DNA from: Rhizobium sp. SG_E_25_P2
GTDB lineage: Bacteria > Pseudomonadota > Alphaproteobacteria > Rhizobiales > Rhizobiaceae
Assembly (NCBI RefSeq): GCF_029892285.1
Contig: NZ_JARXVM010000025.1
Coordinates: 26,692-90,691, forward strand
Reading direction: 5' to 3'
Length of the DNA: 64,000 nucleotides
The notes under the pieces were generated by a model. That model made no database searches, had not been told where the DNA came from, and saw only the letters and a list, made by a program, of their open reading frames with translations. Made by a program: the position numbers and the translations under genes. The first letter of the stretch is position 1; every line of letters starts with the position of its first letter. Positions 24,534 through 33,516 of this stretch are shown here, piece by piece.

Positions 24534-25358
24534 ATGAGCGATATCAATCCCGCATGGATCATGGTTGGCGATCTGGAAAAAGGGTTCTCCACCGACAACA
24601 ACAAGTTGGCACGTACCGATGACCTTGTTGGAAAGGTCATTCGGTTGACAGGTCCCCAAGATACGGAAACAGAAATCACGTTCGAAACGGCCGACACGCT
24701 GACCTGGCGGCAGACAGATGACGCGCGACGTGGCGCCGAACAATATTCGGCAACATCGCTGCGGGATTCCATATTCTTCATCGACTATATCTCAGCCGGA
24801 ACTAGCGTCAGCATCGTTCTGGATCTTGCGCGGAATCTGTTCACATCCGTCACAGTACGCATGCCAGCGGAAGAGCAGATCGAGAAGAGCCTTTTCAAAC
24901 GCGCGGCCGAGGGGCAGGAACTGACGTCAGTGGAGCCAACAATCGTCTCTGGCCGTCTGTCGGGATTAGATCCTCACGGGTCCGAAATCCACCATCCGAC
25001 CACGGAACTGGTTGGAAAGCGTGTGATGTACACCTACAGCAAAACCGAATGCTACGAGCATATCTATCTGAACTCCAGCTTCTACACCTGGCATTGCCTT
25101 GAAGGCGTCGAGAAGGGGTTGGGCGACACCGACCGCTGCCATTACATCAAAATCGATCAGAATCTTTACCTGTTCGTCTGGCGCGAAAAGATTGTTCCGA
25201 CGCTGGGCGTGGTGATGATCGATCTCGACCGCAAAAAGACCACCGGAAAGATCCTGGGCTACGAAGGCCAGAATGTCGGTGCCTTGTCCAACTTTCCCGT
25301 TGGAGCCCATGCGCGCGTGTTGAACGTCACCAGCTATGCGGACGATCCGTCAAACTGA
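24534..25358 (+). CDS. MoaF-like protein
   Basis: 274 residues with two lipocalin-like halves: an N-terminal part (about 1-125) and a C-terminal part (about 155-265, LVGKRVMYTYSKTECYEHIYLNSSFYTWHCLEG) as in MoaF, a protein first linked to the monoamine regulon. No signal peptide. Biochemical role is unsettled; the linked LuxR regulator and APC permease suggest amine or aromatic-amine metabolism. ATG 24534 follows GGAGCAAGCAGAAT; the frame is open 26 codons upstream but lacks family similarity. Confidence 0.75.
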   Translation: MSDINPAWIMVGDLEKGFSTDNNKLARTDDLVGKVIRLTGPQDTETEITFETADTLTWRQTDDARRGAEQYSATSLRDSIFFIDYISAGTSVSIVLDLARNLFTSVTVRMPAEEQIEKSLFKRAAEGQELTSVEPTIVSGRLSGLDPHGSEIHHPTTELVGKRVMYTYSKTECYEHIYLNSSFYTWHCLEGVEKGLGDTDRCHYIKIDQNLYLFVWREKIVPTLGVVMIDLDRKKTTGKILGYEGQNVGALSNFPVGAHARVLNVTSYADDPSN

Positions 25359-25367
25359 ATTCGACAA

Positions 25368-25391
25368 GGCGCCTTGAACGTTCAAGGCGCC
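25368..25391. terminator. 24-base perfect palindrome after the MoaF gene
   Basis: Two 12-base arms with no spacer, reading GGCGCCTTGAAC and its exact complement, starting ten bases past the MoaF stop. Probable transcription terminator or processing hairpin, without a T-tract; a regulator site for the downstream permease is an alternative. Confidence 0.45.
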
Positions 25392-25644
25392 AATGCACAG
25401 GCGACGGCTGTGAGATTGGAAATCTTTTCCCGCCTGTCGGGCGTCCACCATAACGGCGGTTCTCTCCGTGAGTCTGCTGGCTAGCCCGCCGCATGCGCCC
25501 CAGACGGAAGAATATGATCGATCGTAGCAACGGACAGACACAAACCCGGAGCGTGCCGAAAAGCCGGTTTCGCAGTCGGCGTCGGACCAGACAAACTTAA
25601 AATAACGAAACCGAAGCCATCAAGGGCAATATCGGAGGGGTAAC

Positions 25645-27093
25645 ATGACAGAGCTTTCTTATGCGGGCAACTCGCAAGGGCTGCGCCGGAATTCACTGGG
25701 GGTCGGGGCGATCACATTTCTGGTGGTGTCTGCCGCGGCTCCGCTGACGGCGGTCGCTGGCGGGGTGCCGCTCGCGATGCTGCTCGGCAACGGCGCTGGC
25801 GTTCCGCTGGCATTTCTGCTCGTCACCGGGATCCTGTTTCTGTTCGCGATCGGCTATGTCGCGATGGCAAGGCATATCCACAGTGCTGGCGCATTTTATG
25901 CCTATACCGCGCAGGGCCTTGGGGGCATGATGGGCGGTGCGGCCGCCCTTATCGCAATCCTCGCCTACAACGCCATGCAGATCGGGGTTTTCGGCTTGTT
26001 CGGGGCGGCGACGGCTAGCCTTTTTGCAGGTCTGGGCCTTGATCTGCCCTGGTGGATCTGGACCTATGTCGGCATCGCAGCGGTCGCTGTTTTCGGCTAT
26101 CGCCGGGTCGATCTGTCCGCTATGGTTCTGACCGTCCTGGTGATCCTCGAATATCTCGTGGTTTTCATCATCGATGCCGCCATTCTTGTAAAAGGCGGAG
26201 ACAGCGGCCTGTCATCTGCTCCTTTCACCCCTTCCGCCATGTTGAACGGCGCGCCCGCCATCGGGGTTCTATTCTGCTTTGCCTCTTTCATCGGCTTTGA
26301 AGCCACTTCGATCTACAGCGAGGAGGCGCGCGAACCACACAAGACAATTCCCCGCGCGACCTATATTTCCGTCTTCATCATCGGCCTGTTCTACATGGTG
26401 ACATCATGGCTTATGGTGGTTGGCGCAGGCGTCGACAAGCTCGTGCCGGAACTTCAGGGCCTAGCCGACCCGACGACCTTCCTGTTCAATCTGGCCGAAC
26501 GCTATGTCGGTCATGGCATCGTCGTCGTCATGAACATTCTGTTCGTCACCAGCCTGTTTGCCGGCGTGCTGGCCTTCCACAATGGGGTTGCCCGCTACAT
26601 GTATGTTGCAGGACGGGAGGGCCTGCTGCCGAAACGGGTCGGCGTCACGCATTCCGTTTTCCAAAGTCCCCATATCGGTTCAATCATCCAGACAGTCATT
26701 GCCGTCCTCGTCACTTCGCTCTTCGTCATGACCGGTCAGGATCCCGTGCTCGCCATGTTCTCCTGGCTGACCAATGTCGCCACATTGGCCATCATCCTGC
26801 TGATGGCGTCGACGTCCTTCGCTATCGTTGCCTTCTTCCGTCGCAATCCGGGTCTGGAAAACAATGTCCTTGTCACCAGAGTGCTGCCGATCATCACCGG
26901 CGTGACCCTACTGGCCCTGGTTGTCTATATCACCATCAATTTCGGCGGCATTGCTGGGGCGAGCGGCTTCGTCGCCATACTCCTGCCGGGCCTCGTAGTG
27001 GTGGCTGGCGTGGTGGGCTTGGCTGCGGCAGCACGGCTGAGAGCGGCCGACGCCGTCGCTTTCGCGCAGCTTGGAGCTGGCCAGGAAGCCTGA
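25645..27093 (+). CDS. APC-family amino acid/amine permease
   Basis: 482 residues, about 12-14 membrane helices, with the APC-family start NSLGVGAITFLVVSAAAPLTAVAGG and the GYRRVDLSA and FIGFEATSIYSEEAREPHKTIPRATY segments characteristic of the family. ATG 25645 is preceded by GGAGGGGTAAC. 286 bases separate it from the MoaF gene, so it may have its own promoter, but the context suggests import of an amine or amino acid handled by the MoaF unit. Confidence 0.87.
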   Translation: MTELSYAGNSQGLRRNSLGVGAITFLVVSAAAPLTAVAGGVPLAMLLGNGAGVPLAFLLVTGILFLFAIGYVAMARHIHSAGAFYAYTAQGLGGMMGGAAALIAILAYNAMQIGVFGLFGAATASLFAGLGLDLPWWIWTYVGIAAVAVFGYRRVDLSAMVLTVLVILEYLVVFIIDAAILVKGGDSGLSSAPFTPSAMLNGAPAIGVLFCFASFIGFEATSIYSEEAREPHKTIPRATYISVFIIGLFYMVTSWLMVVGAGVDKLVPELQGLADPTTFLFNLAERYVGHGIVVVMNILFVTSLFAGVLAFHNGVARYMYVAGREGLLPKRVGVTHSVFQSPHIGSIIQTVIAVLVTSLFVMTGQDPVLAMFSWLTNVATLAIILLMASTSFAIVAFFRRNPGLENNVLVTRVLPIITGVTLLALVVYITINFGGIAGASGFVAILLPGLVVVAGVVGLAAAARLRAADAVAFAQLGAGQEA

Positions 27094-27120
27094 CTGCCGA
27101 TACCATCAAAAACGAGCAAT

Positions 27121-27158
27121 ACGGTTTCCGGTTCGCGAAGGAACGAGCCTGAAACCGT
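27121..27158. terminator. Nested hairpin downstream of the APC permease
   Basis: Outer stem ACGGTTTC / GAAACCGT (27121-27128, 27151-27158) enclosing GTTC/GAAC. A second hairpin TCAACCC / GGGTTGA lies at 27190-27208. The rest of the 317 bases to the sigma-factor gene holds no gene that I can see; it should contain the promoter of the iron-uptake cluster. Confidence 0.4.
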
Positions 27159-27410
27159 GTAACTGGCACCAGGTCCGGATCTCCGTCGATCAACCCTCAA
27201 GGGGTTGAACTGATGGGGTGGATACCCACGGTTCTCTCGCGTCGCGCCTGTCGGAAGCCGATAAAAAAGAACAACACCGCTGAAAACGTCGCTGCTTGGT
27301 TGTGACGGAATTTGACAGGCCCTTGGTTGATCTGCCTGATTGCGATAGACGGTAAAACCGGATAAATACCGTCATGAATTCGACAAACGGCAAAGCGCTG
27401 ACAAAAAGAC

Positions 27411-27917
27411 GTGACGGACAAGACGCTGAAGGGGCTGTTCTTTGCGCATCAGCGTGAACTGCATGCCTATCTCACCGAAAAATTGAAGGATGCCGATATC
27501 GCTGCGGACCTGACGCAAGAGGCATTCCTGCGTTATGCCGAGCAAAATCGGGCTGGGCGCGCCGTTGTGCTGAACGAGCGATCCTATCTCTATCGAACCG
27601 CGCACAATCTTGCCGTGGATTACGTTCGCCAGAAGGCGCGTCAAAAAACGGATGCCGCCGCGCATGATGAAATGGCGAGCCACCCCGATGATCGCCCGTC
27701 GCAGGAAGATGAGGCGGATGCGCGGCAAAAGCTGGATCGGCTACGCTCGATCGTGGCGGAACTGCCGGAGCGGACACGGCGGATATTTGTATTGAACCGG
27801 GTCGAGGGATTGAGTTACGCCGAAACCGCTGAACGCCTTGGCATATCGGAAAGCTCCGTGCAGAAACATCTGGCCAAGGCGCTGTTGCACGTCACCAAAC
27901 GGCTGCGGCCGCAATAG
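27411..27917 (+). CDS. fecI: FecI-type ECF sigma factor
   Basis: 168 residues: sigma region 2 (DADIAADLTQEAFLRYAEQN; LYRTAHNLAVDYVRQKARQ) and region 4 (LPERTRRIFVLNRVEGLSYAETAERLGISESSVQKHLAKAL). GTG start at 27411. Directly followed by an anti-sigma FecR gene and a TonB-dependent receptor with a signalling domain, the classical surface-signalling layout for siderophore-induced expression. Confidence 0.9.
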   Translation: MTDKTLKGLFFAHQRELHAYLTEKLKDADIAADLTQEAFLRYAEQNRAGRAVVLNERSYLYRTAHNLAVDYVRQKARQKTDAAAHDEMASHPDDRPSQEDEADARQKLDRLRSIVAELPERTRRIFVLNRVEGLSYAETAERLGISESSVQKHLAKALLHVTKRLRPQ

Positions 27918-28001
27918 CGAAAATAAGCTGCGGAACGTTACCGGATAGAGACGCCTTGAACGTCTCATTAAGGACAGCGTCTGACGTGGCGGTGCAAGAA
28001 C

Positions 28002-29036
28002 ATGGACCGAAGTGTGGGACACCGAGACGACAAAGAACAGATCGAAGCGGAAGCTGCCGAATGGGTCATCCGGCTCGGCGGCGATTCGCCTGACGTGCAG
28101 GCGCGCGCCTCGTTTCAGCGCTGGCGCTCTCAAAGCGTCTATCATGCCGAGGCTTTTGAATTCGCACAAAACACCTGGGGCGATCTTGCGGGACTGCGTG
28201 AGGCTCCCGGCTTGCTTTCCTTCGATCGTGTCTCCTCAAAACCGGACACGGAGCGGCTGCTCGCCCATATGAGCATGCCGCGTGCGCCCCGAAGGTCGCT
28301 CTGGTCCAGGGCGGGCATTGCCGCGATCTGTCTTGCCGCCGTGATCGGCGTGTCGAGTTTCTGGTATGGCAGCCCCATGACCATGATGATTGCGGATTAC
28401 CGGACGTTGCCTGGCGAACAGCGCAGCGTGACCTTGCCGGACGGCAGTGTCGTGGACCTGTCTTCCGCAAGCGCGATAGCCTTGCACTTTTCCGATCGCG
28501 AGCGGCGCGTCGAACTGCTGGAGGGAGCCGCCTACTTCACAGCCGCGCCCAAGGCAGGGGGCGAAAACCGCCCGTTTGTCGTCGAGGGCGCGGAGGGGAC
28601 GGCGACGGCGCTTGGCACGCAGTTTGTGGTGGACCGTCTGCCGGACGCGGTTGAGGTGACGGTGGTCGAACACGAAGTTCGTGTGAACCTGACCGATCCG
28701 GACCATCAAACCGCCAGCGCCATTCTGGCCCCCGGCCAATCCGTCCGCTATTCAGCACGGAGCGGTCTGGGCAAGGTTCAGGAGAAGGATGTCGAACTGG
28801 CGGCTGCGTGGCGACAGGGAAAGCTGGTTTTCGACCGGGTGCCGCTGGCCGATGTCGTGGCCGAACTCAACCGCTATCGCCGGGGCCGCATCGTCATTGC
28901 TAACCCCACACTGGCAAACCGCACGGTCAGCGGCGTGTTCGAGACGCGGGATCTCGGCCGGGCGCTGGCCACCATCACGCATGAACTCGGCATCGTGTCT
29001 GCCTCCGTTCCGCCGCTCGTGACGCTGCTGTACTGA
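28002..29036 (+). CDS. fecR: FecR-type anti-sigma/sigma regulator
   Basis: 344 residues. N-terminal cytoplasmic domain with AAEWVIRLGGDSPDVQARASFQRW (anti-sigma region), a single membrane helix near residues 105-120 (AGIAAICLAAVIGVSSFWYG), then the periplasmic FecR domain (LPGEQRSVTLPDGSVVDLSSAS) and C-terminal STN-like part. It passes the receptor's ligand signal to FecI across the inner membrane. Confidence 0.9.
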   Translation: MDRSVGHRDDKEQIEAEAAEWVIRLGGDSPDVQARASFQRWRSQSVYHAEAFEFAQNTWGDLAGLREAPGLLSFDRVSSKPDTERLLAHMSMPRAPRRSLWSRAGIAAICLAAVIGVSSFWYGSPMTMMIADYRTLPGEQRSVTLPDGSVVDLSSASAIALHFSDRERRVELLEGAAYFTAAPKAGGENRPFVVEGAEGTATALGTQFVVDRLPDAVEVTVVEHEVRVNLTDPDHQTASAILAPGQSVRYSARSGLGKVQEKDVELAAAWRQGKLVFDRVPLADVVAELNRYRRGRIVIANPTLANRTVSGVFETRDLGRALATITHELGIVSASVPPLVTLLY

Positions 29037-29174
29037 CCCGGCGAAGGGTCAGTTTCTACAGACACAAAAAAAGTCAAAAAAACCTTACCGGAAAACATGA
29101 GCGGATTCGTCTTATTTGCGAACCGGCGGAAGCAGCCTTCCGCCTGCGTAAGCGAGTGACGAAAGGGTTTTGTA

Positions 29175-31691
29175 ATGGGGGTAAAGGTGGGACACAGCAG
29201 CCGGGGCCATGATGTTCGCCAGCGGCTCGGATCGACGGTCAGCGTGGTTGCGCTGGCAATCGGCCTGTCGCTTGCCGGTTCGACGGTCCTTGCGCAGCAG
29301 AGCGCCTCAAAAAACACGGCCCAGCCGCAATCCATCACCTTCAATATTCCCGCGCAGAACCTCAACAGCGCGATCCTGTCCTTTGCCAACAAGGCGGGCA
29401 TCCAGGTCTTCTACGATGTTTCTCGCGTTGAAGGGCTGCGCAGCACCGCCGTTCGCGGCGCCTATTCCCCCGAACAGGCGCTGGCTCAACTGCTTGCGGG
29501 CACGGGCGTCTCCTATCGCTTCTCCGGAAACAGCGTCTCCTTGAAAAAACCGGAGGCTGCCGCAGATTCACCGATTGGCGCCGACGGGTCGACCGTTCTG
29601 GAGACGATCACTGTGCAAGGGCAGGGCGGCGGCGCCACGGAAGGAACAGGGTCATACACGACCAGTCAGATGAATACGGCGACCGGCCTGCCGCTTTCCA
29701 TCCGAGAGACACCGCAATCGGTGACGGTGGTGACACGCCAGCGAATGGAGGATCAGGCCAGCAATTCGTTGCAGGATGTCCTCGAAACAGCTGGCGGCAT
29801 TTCTATTCAGAAGTATGACAGCGATCGGACCGAATATCTGGCGCGCGGCTTCACGATTGGAGAGTTCCAGTATGATGGCGTGGTGATCCAGAACGAAGGA
29901 GTCTACGATTTCGGTCTCACCAATCCCGACACGACAATCTATGACAGGGTGGAGATCGTGAAGGGCGCCAACGGCCTTCTGCAAGGCTCGGGAAGTCCAG
30001 GCGCCGCCGTCAATCTCGTGCGCAAGCGGCCGACAGACACGTTCCAGGCCTCCGTTACGGGAACTGCGGGATCCTGGAATGCCTACCGCACGGAGGCCGA
30101 CGTATCGGGGCCTATCAACCCCGACGGATCCTTGCGTGGTCGCCTCGTCGGCTCATTCGAGGATACCGAATCCTACCTCGATCATTACCAAAAGAAGTCC
30201 TTTAGTCTCTATGGCATTCTGGAGGCTGATGTTACCGACAACACGACATTGTCGCTCGGCGCCGACTATCAGCAGAGCAGGCCGCGGGGCACGAGTTGGA
30301 CCGGACTGCCGATGTTCTTCAGCGACGGCAGCAGGACCGATTTCGACGTCTCGACCAATCCGGCGACCGACTGGAGCCGGCGCGATACCTTCACCAACAA
30401 TTACTTCGTCACGCTCGATCATGAATTCGACAATGGTTGGCAAGCCGACCTTACTTACAATCATCGCCGGAACGGACATGACAGTGTGTTAGGCTCCGCA
30501 GGCAGCGGCTATCCAGACCCGGTTACCGGGGCGGGAGTCTATCAGTATGTTGGCAAGTATTCCGGTCGTTTGACCCAGGATACTGTCGATGCCAAGCTAT
30601 CCGGTCCCGTCGAACTATTCGGTCGCGAACACGATCTTATGTTCGGCGCAACGGCGTCGCACAAAACGACCAAGGGGCCGCTCTATGGCTATGGGGGCGT
30701 CAACTACGATCCATCCGTACCGGACTTCTTCGCCTGGGACGGCGGCGCCGATGAGCCCGATTTCGATCTGACGGGGCGCTACGAGAACAGCCTGACGCAG
30801 TATGGCGCCTATGCAGCGACCAGACTTCGCCCGACAGACGATCTGTCTGTCATCCTGGGCAGCCGCATCAGCTGGTATGATTATGACGACCAGGGATCTT
30901 ACGACAATGCTACGGCGAGCTGGAGCGGCGCGAGCCAGTATTCGACGAATGGCAAGATTACCCCATACATGGGGGTGGTTTACGACCTGACCCAAGACTG
31001 GTCGGTCTATGCGAGCTATACTGGCATCTTCAAGCCGCAGGGAAACCAGGACGTAAACGGCGCTTATCTCGATCCTGAAGAAGGCCACAGCTATGAAGCT
31101 GGCGTGAAGGCCGAGTTGTTTGATGGCAGGTTGAATACGAGCGCCGCCGTCTTCATGATCAAGCAGGACAATCTTGCCGAGACGGCTGGATATGATGCGG
31201 ATCTCGGGCGGTATTATTACACGGCTGCCGACGGCGTGACGACGAAGGGCTTCGAGATCGAGGCTTCCGGCGAGATCATGCCCGACTGGAACGTTTATGC
31301 GAGCTACACCTATTCCCACGCTCGCAAGGCGGATGGCGAGAGGGTTTTTTCCTTCATCCAGACTACCGCGCCCGAGAATGTCGTCAAGCTCTATACGACC
31401 CACACGCTTCCAGGCGCATGGGACAAGCTGACCATCGGCGGCGGCGTGCGTTGGCAGGACAAGATCTATGGTTATGTGTGGAGCCCTGCGAACGTCTATG
31501 AGGACATCACCCAGAAGAACGTGTTCCTGGTTGATCTGATGGCGAAGTACGCGCTGAACGAAAAGGTGGCCATCAACTTCAATGTGAAGAACCTCCTGGA
31601 CGAAAAATACTACGTCGGGCTTGGCAATTTCGACACCGGGTATTACGGCGAGCCGCGCAGTTTCAGCGTTTCCACCAAGTTCAAGTTCTGA
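29175..31691 (+). CDS. TonB-dependent siderophore receptor with N-terminal signalling domain
   Basis: 838 residues: signal peptide ending near VLAQQSA, STN signalling domain (about 50-118, FNIPAQNLNSAILSFANKAG), TonB box ETITV near residue 140, plug domain (SIRETPQSVTVVTRQRMEDQ; VKGANGLLQGSGSPGAAVNLVRKRP) and a beta-barrel ending in aromatic VSTKFKF. This is the FecA/FpvA-like transducer class, so it both imports a ferric siderophore and signals through FecR to FecI. No siderophore synthesis genes are in the window, so the ligand may be a xenosiderophore. Confidence 0.92.
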   Translation: MGVKVGHSSRGHDVRQRLGSTVSVVALAIGLSLAGSTVLAQQSASKNTAQPQSITFNIPAQNLNSAILSFANKAGIQVFYDVSRVEGLRSTAVRGAYSPEQALAQLLAGTGVSYRFSGNSVSLKKPEAAADSPIGADGSTVLETITVQGQGGGATEGTGSYTTSQMNTATGLPLSIRETPQSVTVVTRQRMEDQASNSLQDVLETAGGISIQKYDSDRTEYLARGFTIGEFQYDGVVIQNEGVYDFGLTNPDTTIYDRVEIVKGANGLLQGSGSPGAAVNLVRKRPTDTFQASVTGTAGSWNAYRTEADVSGPINPDGSLRGRLVGSFEDTESYLDHYQKKSFSLYGILEADVTDNTTLSLGADYQQSRPRGTSWTGLPMFFSDGSRTDFDVSTNPATDWSRRDTFTNNYFVTLDHEFDNGWQADLTYNHRRNGHDSVLGSAGSGYPDPVTGAGVYQYVGKYSGRLTQDTVDAKLSGPVELFGREHDLMFGATASHKTTKGPLYGYGGVNYDPSVPDFFAWDGGADEPDFDLTGRYENSLTQYGAYAATRLRPTDDLSVILGSRISWYDYDDQGSYDNATASWSGASQYSTNGKITPYMGVVYDLTQDWSVYASYTGIFKPQGNQDVNGAYLDPEEGHSYEAGVKAELFDGRLNTSAAVFMIKQDNLAETAGYDADLGRYYYTAADGVTTKGFEIEASGEIMPDWNVYASYTYSHARKADGERVFSFIQTTAPENVVKLYTTHTLPGAWDKLTIGGGVRWQDKIYGYVWSPANVYEDITQKNVFLVDLMAKYALNEKVAINFNVKNLLDEKYYVGLGNFDTGYYGEPRSFSVSTKFKF

Positions 31692-31693
31692 CC

Positions 31694-32671
31694 GTGTTCG
31701 CCCTGACGCGACGCGTCCTGAACAAGAGTGCGGCGGCATTGCTTGTGTCGCCCTCCTTCGCCAGGGCTGAGGTCGGGATCTATCCGCGGGTTATCGAGCA
31801 TTCCTTCGGGCGCACCGAGGTGCGCTGGACGCCGCGCCGGCTCGTCACCATCGGCTATGGCGACGAAGCGCCATTCCTCGCGCTTGGGCACAAACCGGTT
31901 GGCATCGTCTATTCCGGTATGTTTCCCAGCGGCATGACCCCCTGGTGCGAGCAGAAATTCGGAGCACAAAAACCGGAGCTGCTTGATGGCGGCATGATCG
32001 ATTTCGAAGATATTGCGCGTCTGAAACCGGACTTGATCGTTGGCGTATTCTCGCAACTCGACGCGGTTTCCTACGGGCGGCTGAGTCAGATCGCTCCAAC
32101 CATTGCTTATCGCAGCGGGCCGTGGCGAGCTGAGTGGCGCGAGCAGACGGAAATTGCTGGCGCGATCCTTGGACTGGATGATCGGGCAAGACAGCTCATA
32201 GACGAGACCGAACGCCTTTTGCGAAGCTATGGCGACGCCTATCCTGCCCTGAAAGGCAAGAGCTTCACCTTCGGCTCCTATTTTGCCGGAAGCAGCAGAA
32301 TAGTCGTCTATCTTCCGGGCGAGACGCGGGTCGATTGGATGATCGAAATCGGCATGCGACCCTCCCGCGGCGTTCGGCGGCTTGCCGAGGCAGGCGGCGG
32401 CCATGTTTCATCCGATGCCAGCCTCGAAGACCTCGAAAGCGTAGCCGCCGATCTTTTGGTCATGTGGTACGAACCAGGTGCTCGTTCGGCGCTCGAAAGC
32501 CAAAGCCTATTCCAGATGTTCTCGCCCGTGCGGCAAGGCCGATACGTCGCGCTCGATGACCCGACGGAGATCTGGGCGGCTTCCTGGCCGAGCGTTCTGG
32601 CCATTCCCTACGCATTTCCGGGGTTCCTCCCGCGACTGGCGGACGCAGCCAAGAATTCAGAGAGACAATGA
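31694..32671 (+). CDS. Ferric-siderophore ABC transporter substrate-binding protein, FhuD-like
   Basis: 325 residues with a short signal (LNKSAAALLVSPSFARAEVG) and a helical-backbone FhuD/BtuF-type fold: RRLVTIGYGDEAPFLALGHKPVGI at the first strand and LKPDLIVGVFSQLDAVSYGRLSQIAPTIAY. GTG start two bases after the receptor stop; its stop overlaps the reductase start by 4 bases. Delivers periplasmic ferric siderophore to the two FecCD permeases. Confidence 0.87.
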   Translation: MFALTRRVLNKSAAALLVSPSFARAEVGIYPRVIEHSFGRTEVRWTPRRLVTIGYGDEAPFLALGHKPVGIVYSGMFPSGMTPWCEQKFGAQKPELLDGGMIDFEDIARLKPDLIVGVFSQLDAVSYGRLSQIAPTIAYRSGPWRAEWREQTEIAGAILGLDDRARQLIDETERLLRSYGDAYPALKGKSFTFGSYFAGSSRIVVYLPGETRVDWMIEIGMRPSRGVRRLAEAGGGHVSSDASLEDLESVAADLLVMWYEPGARSALESQSLFQMFSPVRQGRYVALDDPTEIWAASWPSVLAIPYAFPGFLPRLADAAKNSERQ

Positions 32672-33516
32672 CAATGCACGCAAACGCACACGCTCTTTCG
32701 GGCGCGCTCGACCATGATCACGAGGCCTATGTGGAGGATAATTTCCTGGCCTTTGTGGTGTCGATTGGGCGCCTGACGCCATCCATGATGCGGGTGGTGT
32801 TGAAGCTTGATGGTGGGGAGCGGTTGCTGGGCAGCGGGCATCCGGATGAGTGGGTGCGTCTGGCGGTGCCGGCGGATGAGGCGACGCCGGTAGTGCTGCC
32901 GGTGCTCAAGGAGAATGGCCGGTGGGAGATGCCGGAGGGATCGGACTATGCGCCGAACCGGCCCTATACGGTGCGCCGCTGGAATGCGGAAAGCTCAGAG
33001 ATGGTGCTCGACATGGTGGTGCATGAGGGCGGCGTGGCGGCAGGCTGGGCGATCAAGGCCAAGGTGGGCGACGTTGTCGGGATCTGTAATCCGGAAGGCC
33101 GCTTCTGGTTGCCGAAGGGCAGCCGGTGGCTGTTGATGCTGACGGATATCACCGGCTTGCCGGCGGTCGGCCGTGTGCTGGAGGAACTGCCTGATGGGTT
33201 CCCGGCGGTGGTGCATGTGGAGATCCCGTCGGATGCCGATCGTCAGGAGATCGGGGAGATGATCGAGACGGTGGCCGATGTGGAGGTGAGCTGGCACGCC
33301 TGCCACGGACTGCGCCCGGAGCGGCCCGGCTATACGGAACTGCCGCGCATCGCACGCGAGATCACCACGCTGCCGGAAGGGCCGGGCTATATCTATATCG
33401 CCGGGGAAGCCAAGGCCGCAGCCGAGTGCCGCAAGCATTTCCGGGATGCGCTTGGCTTCGACAAGCGCTGCATCGATGCGGTCGGCTACTGGATTGAAGG
33501 GCAGGCTCGGGTGTGA
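32668..33516 (+). CDS. Siderophore-interacting protein, ferric-siderophore reductase (ViuB/SIP family)
   Basis: 282 residues: FAD-binding barrel (RPYTVRRWNAESSEMVLDMVVH, a variant of the RxYTxR motif) followed by the NAD(P)H domain (LMLTDITGLPAVGRVLEELP; YIYIAGEAKAAAECRKHFRDALG). It reduces ferric siderophore in the cytoplasm to release iron. 4-base overlaps with both neighbours. Confidence 0.88.
   Translation: MTMHANAHALSGALDHDHEAYVEDNFLAFVVSIGRLTPSMMRVVLKLDGGERLLGSGHPDEWVRLAVPADEATPVVLPVLKENGRWEMPEGSDYAPNRPYTVRRWNAESSEMVLDMVVHEGGVAAGWAIKAKVGDVVGICNPEGRFWLPKGSRWLLMLTDITGLPAVGRVLEELPDGFPAVVHVEIPSDADRQEIGEMIETVADVEVSWHACHGLRPERPGYTELPRIAREITTLPEGPGYIYIAGEAKAAAECRKHFRDALGFDKRCIDAVGYWIEGQARV

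Noticed and set aside
29090..29113. GGAAAA ... CGTCTT as a FecI-dependent promoter of the receptor gene
   Set aside because: The spacing is about four bases shorter than usual for ECF promoters, so I did not list it.
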